A DNA stretch of 9,711 bases from CAXXOK01 sp036759125 (GTDB taxonomy: Bacteria; Bacillota; Clostridia; Christensenellales; Aristaeellaceae). The notes below the pieces were generated by a model. The model was not told the DNA's origin, ran no database searches, and was given only the letters and a program-made list of their open reading frames with translations. The first letter of the stretch is position 1. Every line of letters starts with the position of its first letter. The stretch is taken from positions 1 through 9,711 of the forward strand of contig DAIOVG010000104.1 in the NCBI GenBank assembly GCA_036759125.1, in the 5' to 3' direction. The position numbers and the translations under genes were made by a program. Positions 4,830 to 9,711 of this stretch are shown here, piece after piece.

Positions 4830-7703
4830 CTATTGCTTGCTGCGGGCGCGGATGCGAATCAGCACCATGGTCACGGCCAGCAAGAGGATGGCCATCACGG
4901 CGATGCCGATCATGGCAAACACGATGGTGCTGGCATTTTGGGAAACGCTCGTCATCAGGCTTGGCTTTTCCGCCGCGAGGCTATCCTGTTCCCTGAACTT
5001 GTAGGCGCTGATCGTTGCCCTGGCGTTGATCAGCACGGCGTCATCCGCCAGGTTCCAGCGCATCTCTTCTTCGCTGACCAGCCGGGTTATCAGCGCAAGT
5101 CCACTCTCCTGTGGTGCGGAAAGCACCAGCATGGCGCGTTTGTCGTTATACGGGGAGGGCATCAGCTCGATTGCGCCAAGGCCGCTAGCATAGGGTTCCT
5201 CCAAAATGATCTTCTCGTTGGATGCAAATCCTGTGAACGTATCATTGTAGGCAATATACAGCATCCCGTTGAGGGCTTGAATCAGCGCGTTGTTGCTGCC
5301 GCCGCCAATAACCACCAGGTTATCGTCGGCGTTCAACTCATCGATATCCTTCGTCCGTAAAACGGCAAGCGTACCGTACGGGCGGCAGCCCGCGCCAAGC
5401 ATGGCGACCGTGCGCCCCAGCAGCAGAAGCTCCGCATCCGTTGGCTGATCTGGGATTACTGCCGTGATGCGGTTGAACACGCCGCCGGACTGGAAGGGGC
5501 TTGGGATGGCGGACAGGCTGAGTGCCGTGCCGCTGCCCTGGGGCAGGTAGAAGGTGGAATCCTCCGTAATATGCGCCCACGGTGTATCCAGCTGGCGCGG
5601 GGTGCAGTCCAGGTCTTCCATTTCCAAATCAAACGCGACGCGCATATAGGATACCGGTTGACCGATGATATCCGTTGGCGGCAGGAAGGTAACCGTTTCC
5701 CCCTCCGCACCTTCCGCCGTTAATTTCTTGCTGAAAATGGGCACATCGCCGATGTAGACCGTCATCAGCGACCGGTCGAAATTCAGGTTGTCGCTGTAGC
5801 GGATGGTGAAGGTGAATTTGCTCTGCCCCGACAAGGTATAGTCGCTGGAGGTGGGGAGCAGAATGGAAACCTCCTGGTGAAACGGCCCCGTAAAGCTCAG
5901 ACCCCGGCCCAGAATATCCTTGAGGGTATAGCTGTTCTGCACCACAGTATCGCTGAGAGCGGCTTGTTCGAGAATCGCAGCCGAAGCGCCGGACCGCACG
6001 AAATGCCGGTCGCCCGTCAGCTGCTTGACGCGTGCGGGATCGGCCATCAGCTGTGCCGCTTCCCTGAGCGCTTCGGGCGTTTTACCGATCAGGAGCAGGT
6101 ACTCCGTGTCACCGCTGCTGACAGCGTACAGGAGCGAATTGTCCTGGGGAATCTCGATGCCGCGAATCAGCTGGGAAATCGCAGGGGGCAGGTTTTCTTC
6201 CAACCCGACGAAAATCACACGCGGATCGGCCGTAGCCGACCAGGTTGCAAGCTGAATCGCGTTTTCATCGCTCGTCTCCCCGCCCAGGCTAGCCATCAGC
6301 ACAAGCGCCGCTTCCAGCTCGGACTCGTGTATGCCGTCGGGAATGGCGACGGTCAAACGCTCGCCGGTGGCATCGGCTATGGAAACGTACGGATACGGGA
6401 ACATGCTGAGACTGTCCGGGGTTTCCAGCAGCGTATACTCAACCCGCAGGGCTGTCTGCTCGCCGAATTGAATCCAGTTGGCCTCCGCATACTCGTCCAT
6501 GCAGTTTTCATCGTCAATCAGCCGGGAATATCCGCGAATCTCAATCAGGTTATAGGGTTCGCTGAGCATATCCACCGGCACGTCGATGGTTAAAAGCACC
6601 GGGCCTGTGGGCTGATAGGTCACCGGGCAGGAGTAGATGGGCAAATCGTTGACATAGAATGTCAACGACGAAACCGCATCCAAAATCAGATCCGAGCAGG
6701 TGTAGCTGACCCGCAGGGTTGCGCTGTCGGCCTGTATATAATCAGGCAGGGACACATACAATCCCAGCGTGGAATAGATGCCGCTCATCAGCCTGGGCGC
6801 CGCAAAGGGGTATTCAACATAGGGGGGCCCGCTGTCGAATGTTGCCGCATATGTGTCGTTATCGGTTTCCTTGGTTGTGTTTGGATCCGTTGTCCTGGCC
6901 GTATTTGCCGGGGTTGCGGTCGGCAGGGTCGGCGCGGGGGTTGCGCGCAATGCAGACACCGTCGGAAGGACGGGAGCAATCGTCGGCTGTGCCGGATCGG
7001 CACCGCCAAGCAGACCGTCAAACACACCTGCGGCATATGCCCACACCAACCCCAGCAAAACGACGATCAACAGCACCCAGAGCAGACTATGCCGACGAGG
7101 TTTCTTCGCCTGCGGTTGCGGCGGGATGCTGTCGGTCGGGTCGGGATTGGCTTCCACCGGCAGCGGCAGGAGCGTATCCGAAGGCTGCATGCCGTCAAAG
7201 CGTTTCTCCTCCGGCACGCCGTATTCAGCCTCGCTGAATGCAGGCTCAACTTCCTGCGGCGAAAAGGTATGCTCCGTCTGCAGGCGGTTATCATCGCCTG
7301 CAGCGTCTCCCGGGATATACAGGGGTACCGGCGGGGTCAGCTCCGGCTTCTTCTTTGGCTGTAGCGGCAGATTAATTTCATGGTCTTTTACAGGCTTGAA
7401 TGTAACCGGCGCGGGCGCGTCGGAACGCTGAACCGCATTCTTTTTCATCTTTTTTTGATTCTTTTTTTGTTTGCTCTTCTTTTTATTCTTTCCGGCTTTC
7501 TCTTTCCTGGGATCATCCAGTTCGCCGGATTTCATCAGTTCCGCCAGGGTCGCAACCTTGCGTTTCCCCATTTTCTGTTTTGTATCCTTCGCGGGCTTTC
7601 CCTGGCCTGCCTGCCCCAAGCCGAACAGCTCCGCCTCAGCCAGCTTCTTCGCGCCAGAGGTCAGCGATGCGCTCTGCTCGGTTTTTTTGCTTGTGTCGTT
7701 CAT
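4830..7703 (-). CDS. BcsB/YdaN-like membrane-anchored exopolysaccharide synthase subunit
   Basis: Partner of the upstream GT2 synthase; BcsB-type proteins sit on the outer face of the membrane and guide the growing glycan. ATG 7703 has GGAGG (7713-7709) five bases before it; the longer TTG start at 7724 would overlap that site. Length is 957 residues, longer than typical BcsB or YdaN (about 700-800). Residues 1-205 are hydrophilic and predicted cytoplasmic, with a Lys cluster at 69-88. A membrane segment lies at about 206-228, then a Pro/Thr linker (235-285). The rest suggests a twofold BcsB layout: beta-sandwich 295-425 (LRVSYTCSDLI, FYVNDLPI, NLIEIRG), alpha/beta 445-565, second beta-sandwich 600-722 (FTIRYSDNL, MTVYIGDVPI), second alpha/beta 745-895. 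A C-terminal membrane helix (927-949) ends in RIRARSKQ. It lies 119 bases after the GT2 gene with its own promoter. Family call from domain pattern and context; the polymer is unknown. Confidence 0.82.
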   Translation of the reverse strand: MNDTSKKTEQSASLTSGAKKLAEAELFGLGQAGQGKPAKDTKQKMGKRKVATLAELMKSGELDDPRKEKAGKNKKKSKQKKNQKKMKKNAVQRSDAPAPVTFKPVKDHEINLPLQPKKKPELTPPVPLYIPGDAAGDDNRLQTEHTFSPQEVEPAFSEAEYGVPEEKRFDGMQPSDTLLPLPVEANPDPTDSIPPQPQAKKPRRHSLLWVLLIVVLLGLVWAYAAGVFDGLLGGADPAQPTIAPVLPTVSALRATPAPTLPTATPANTARTTDPNTTKETDNDTYAATFDSGPPYVEYPFAAPRLMSGIYSTLGLYVSLPDYIQADSATLRVSYTCSDLILDAVSSLTFYVNDLPIYSCPVTYQPTGPVLLTIDVPVDMLSEPYNLIEIRGYSRLIDDENCMDEYAEANWIQFGEQTALRVEYTLLETPDSLSMFPYPYVSIADATGERLTVAIPDGIHESELEAALVLMASLGGETSDENAIQLATWSATADPRVIFVGLEENLPPAISQLIRGIEIPQDNSLLYAVSSGDTEYLLLIGKTPEALREAAQLMADPARVKQLTGDRHFVRSGASAAILEQAALSDTVVQNSYTLKDILGRGLSFTGPFHQEVSILLPTSSDYTLSGQSKFTFTIRYSDNLNFDRSLMTVYIGDVPIFSKKLTAEGAEGETVTFLPPTDIIGQPVSYMRVAFDLEMEDLDCTPRQLDTPWAHITEDSTFYLPQGSGTALSLSAIPSPFQSGGVFNRITAVIPDQPTDAELLLLGRTVAMLGAGCRPYGTLAVLRTKDIDELNADDNLVVIGGGSNNALIQALNGMLYIAYNDTFTGFASNEKIILEEPYASGLGAIELMPSPYNDKRAMLVLSAPQESGLALITRLVSEEEMRWNLADDAVLINARATISAYKFREQDSLAAEKPSLMTSVSQNASTIVFAMIGIAVMAILLLAVTMVLIRIRARSKQ
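7449..7468 (-). other. Tandem A AAA AAG slippery heptamers in the BcsB-like gene
   Basis: Codons 79-81 and 83-85 read CAA AAA AAG, twice, separated by AAT. In the reading frame each contains A AAA AAG, the heptamer used for -1 frameshifting in E. coli dnaX. A third A7 run is at codons 5-8 (7682-7688). A -1 slip at the second heptamer would read about 24 more codons to a TGA and yield a soluble fragment of about 110 residues without the membrane helix. A lysine-rich stretch produces such runs by chance, and only a 4-bp hairpin is obvious downstream, so function is uncertain. Confidence 0.35.
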
Positions 7704-7744
7704 TTGACCCTCCAAAAGCCACAATCCCGGTTTGACTTTGTATG

Positions 7745-7774
7745 ATTATACCATCACTCGAAATGCGGGTGCAA
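7745..7774 (-). promoter_or_regulatory. Internal extended -10 promoter for the BcsB-like gene
   Basis: On the minus strand TTGCAC (7774-7769), an 18-base spacer and a perfect TATAAT (7750-7745) preceded by TGG form an extended -10 promoter in the gap between the GT2 and BcsB-like genes. Transcription would start near 7738, giving a leader of about 35 bases to ATG 7703. It would let the large subunit be made independently of the upstream genes. Confidence 0.7.
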
Positions 7775-7822
7775 TCGTCCGCGGCCAGCGCCATCGCGCA
7801 GCGCCTTTACCCTAACCGTTTC

Positions 7823-9079
7823 TCAATCCGCCGACCGTTCGGTTTTGTACCATTTCACTTCCCGCTTTGTATAGGCCATCTTGACGCTCAGGTAGATCCC
7901 CTTGAGCACCACCAGCATCCAGAGCTTGCTGTAGCTGAACAGCATCAGCAGGCATAAAAACGTTGTGCTTGCCGAAAACTCGTTCTTCTCCTGGGACAGG
8001 GCCACCATGGCGTTGATCACAAACAGCACGCTCGCCAGAATCCATAGAAGCACCGAAAATCCGCCCAGCGCAATGTGCAGATACCCCAGAATGGACAGGA
8101 GGAAGATGATATCCGAGAACGCCAGCGCGCTGAGCATCAGGGCGTAAATCAAGGTGTAGTAGAAAATATCCAGGCGCATTTTTCCCGCGTTACGGTCGAA
8201 CAGGAACTTGAAATTATTCACCAGCACATAGATATTGCCCACCGCCCAGCGGGTTCGCTGCTTAAACCAGATGCTTACCGTAAACGGCTCCTGTTCCCAG
8301 GTTACCGCCTGGGGAATCATCTTGATGCGGTACCCCATGCGATAAATACGGAAGCTGATCTCGGTATCCTCCGCCAGGGCGTTGGGGTCCCAGCCGCCCA
8401 TCTGCTCCACCACGCTGCGGCGGATGGCGAAATTGGTGCCCGGAATGGTGCAGATCTTGAAGTAAAACCAGCGCCCGGCCTGATTCATGCACTGGTACAA
8501 AAGCGTTTCGATATTGATAAAACGCGTGAGCACATTGGCATTGCGGTTGCGCGTGCGGAACTTGCCGATCGTCGCCGCCAGGGTATCGTCCGCCATCAGG
8601 TTTTCCACCAGCAGGCGCAAGGCCTGCGGCTCCGGGGTGTTGTCCGCGTCGTAAATGGCAAACACGCTTCCCCTGGCAACCTGCGCGCCGATGTTCAGGG
8701 CGTTGCTCTTGCCCCTGCCGCCCACGACCGTATCGGTGTTGACCACAATCAGCCTGCGGTCGGGATACTTTTCCTGCATATCCTCAAGCACCTGGCGGGT
8801 ATTGTCGGTTGAGTTATCGCTGATGATGATGATCTCGTAGCGGTCCTGCGGGTAATCAAAAGCAAGCAGCGCTTGCACGGTACGCGATATAACCACCCCT
8901 TCGTTATGCGCGGGCACCAAAACCGAAACAAACGGATAGGCCTTCAGCTGTACGTGTCCGTCCGTCTTCCCAGCTTTTTGGTAGTACAGAAACCCGCCGA
9001 TCGTCAGCACCACGTTGACAAACATCAGGCTCCATATGGTCGCCATGGCATAGATCGTGATATAGTCCGCAGCTCCCAT
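7823..9079 (-). CDS. Processive GT2 glycosyltransferase, YdaM/BcsA-like polysaccharide synthase
   Basis: Membrane synthase that polymerises a nucleotide-sugar into a beta-linked polysaccharide and translocates it. It has 418 residues, matching the YdaM class and much shorter than BcsA. ATG 9079 follows AAGGAG (9092-9087) with 7 bases spacing; the stop of the upstream gene overlaps this spacer (4-base gap), implying translational coupling. Layout: membrane segment at about 8-33; GT-A domain about 48-290 with LVPAHNE (54-60), Asp88 in SDNSTDN, DAD (144-146) binding metal and donor, GTNFAIRR (214-221), the ED base (237-238) and QRTRW (274-278), the QxxRW acceptor-site motif of processive enzymes. 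Further membrane segments are at about 303-330, 333-360 and 371-397. All catalytic motifs are intact. There is no PilZ domain, so any c-di-GMP control must come from another protein. Product could be cellulose-like or a mixed hexose polymer. Confidence 0.9.
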   Translation of the reverse strand: MGAADYITIYAMATIWSLMFVNVVLTIGGFLYYQKAGKTDGHVQLKAYPFVSVLVPAHNEGVVISRTVQALLAFDYPQDRYEIIIISDNSTDNTRQVLEDMQEKYPDRRLIVVNTDTVVGGRGKSNALNIGAQVARGSVFAIYDADNTPEPQALRLLVENLMADDTLAATIGKFRTRNRNANVLTRFINIETLLYQCMNQAGRWFYFKICTIPGTNFAIRRSVVEQMGGWDPNALAEDTEISFRIYRMGYRIKMIPQAVTWEQEPFTVSIWFKQRTRWAVGNIYVLVNNFKFLFDRNAGKMRLDIFYYTLIYALMLSALAFSDIIFLLSILGYLHIALGGFSVLLWILASVLFVINAMVALSQEKNEFSASTTFLCLLMLFSYSKLWMLVVLKGIYLSVKMAYTKREVKWYKTERSAD

Positions 9080-9083
9080 ACAA

Positions 9084-9711
9084 TCACTCCTTCGGTTTCT
9101 TACTGTCGGTCGACGGGCGGATCAGAAACTGCCGTTTGATGCGCCTGCGCGCGATGAAAATCATCAGGATAAACACGGCGGAAAACAGGAAGACCAGCAT
9201 TAGGATCAGGCGGTTTGAGGCATCAATTTGATCCTTTAAGTAAAAGATGAAGCCGCGCTCGTACACATACTGGTCGTCGTAGGCAAACGGCACATATCGC
9301 AGCGATACCACCGCATCGTCATACACAATGCTGTTGACGCCGTTGCTAAAGAAGTAATGCGGCCCGATATACAGGGTATTGCGCAGATTCCACAACGACG
9401 CCAGCGGGGCGCTGCTGTTGCGGTACGCCTGCACCTGCTCCGTAAGGGCTTCCAGGCCGTCGTGCAGGTTCAGGTAAACAGCCGTGGGATAGTTGTTTGG
9501 CATCCGCCCGGCAAGGGCCGTGTATGCCGGCGCGATGACTACGTGCCCGTATGGATACGCCAGATTGCCGGATTCCAAGGGGATTGCATCGTCGGTTTCA
9601 AACAGCAAAACCGTACGCGCACCGCCGATCACCTCCAGCCCGTCTTCCCCATACAGATACTGTTCCGGGGCCGCCAGCGCCAGCGGATACACCCCGTACT
9701 GCGTATAGGCT
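9084..9711 (-). CDS. C-terminal part of a membrane-anchored extracytoplasmic protein, possibly YdaL/DUF2334-like
   Basis: 208 residues are visible, and the frame stays open to the right edge, so the N-terminus lies beyond the window; the GTG at 9692 is probably internal. The visible part is an extracytoplasmic region rich in Tyr, Asn and Asp, then a membrane helix (LILMLVFLFSAVFILMIFI) and a basic cytoplasmic tail RRRIKRQF ending in DSKKPKE. I do not recognise a catalytic motif in this portion. Its place directly before a YdaM-like synthase and a BcsB/YdaN-like gene matches Bacillus ydaL-ydaM-ydaN, where YdaL is a membrane protein with a deacetylase-like DUF2334 domain. That identity is inferred from order and topology only. 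The 4-base gap to the GT2 gene makes a shared job in exopolysaccharide synthesis likely. Confidence 0.6.
   Translation of the reverse strand, partial: AYTQYGVYPLALAAPEQYLYGEDGLEVIGGARTVLLFETDDAIPLESGNLAYPYGHVVIAPAYTALAGRMPNNYPTAVYLNLHDGLEALTEQVQAYRNSSAPLASLWNLRNTLYIGPHYFFSNGVNSIVYDDAVVSLRYVPFAYDDQYVYERGFIFYLKDQIDASNRLILMLVFLFSAVFILMIFIARRRIKRQFLIRPSTDSKKPKE

Noticed and set aside
5877..6593. Plus-strand open frame of 238 codons inside the BcsB-like gene
   Set aside because: It is antisense to the conserved beta-sandwich and alpha/beta region. The composition is a shadow type, with no sign of an independent gene.
7786..7805. Direct repeat CAGCGCC with 13-base period in the GT2/BcsB-like gap
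   Set aside because: Only two short copies, no T-run, and no hairpin of terminator type. Probably chance in GC-rich DNA; possibly a regulator site, but nothing supports it.
4830..9079. Calling the operon a cellulose synthase (bcsAB)
   Set aside because: The GT2 lacks PilZ and the BcsA length. Gene order fits the yda/pss-type loci better, and the QxxRW motif alone does not fix the sugar.

Overview
The window looks like a piece of a Gram-positive, Clostridia-type (Firmicutes) chromosome with fairly GC-rich genes. This rests on strong AAGGAGG/GGAGG ribosome binding sites, GTG and TTG starts, LplB/YtcP-type sugar permeases without a linked ATPase, a CcpA/LacI-style operator, and a polysaccharide synthase set arranged like ydaL-ydaM-ydaN of Bacillus. 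The species cannot be named from the sequence. There are six protein genes, the first and last cut by the window edges. I see no rRNA, tRNA, CRISPR array, insertion sequence or prophage gene.

Left half (1-4720) is a sugar-uptake locus. Reading leftward from a consensus promoter at 3361-3389 are an LplB-type permease, a YtcP/LplC-type permease and an extracellular solute-binding protein whose C-terminus lies beyond base 1. A LacI-family regulator (3671-4720) is transcribed the other way. A 14-bp operator (3340-3353) lies on the expected transcription start of the transporter operon. A related half-conserved site (3527-3537) lies upstream of the regulator gene. The likely circuit is local: the repressor shuts off the transporter and probably its own gene until its sugar arrives. 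The energising ATPase must be encoded elsewhere, as is usual for this transporter class with a shared MsmX-like ATPase.

A hairpin with T-tracts on both strands (4734-4770) separates this locus from the convergent right half.

Right half (4830-9711), read leftward, is an exopolysaccharide synthesis and export operon. It holds the C-terminal part of a membrane-anchored extracytoplasmic protein (position suggests YdaL/DUF2334), a processive GT2 glycosyltransferase (YdaM/BcsA-like, no PilZ domain), and a 957-residue BcsB/YdaN-like partner. The first two are translationally coupled with a 4-base gap. The BcsB-like gene also has its own extended -10 promoter in the 119-base gap before it. The synthase would polymerise and translocate a glycan across the membrane while the BcsB-like protein guides it outside. 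The polymer cannot be deduced.

The least ordinary features are a roughly 200-residue, lysine-rich cytoplasmic extension on the BcsB-like protein encoded over two tandem A AAA AAG slippery heptamers, the absence of any visible c-di-GMP input module, and a solute-binding protein with a signal peptide but no lipobox cysteine.
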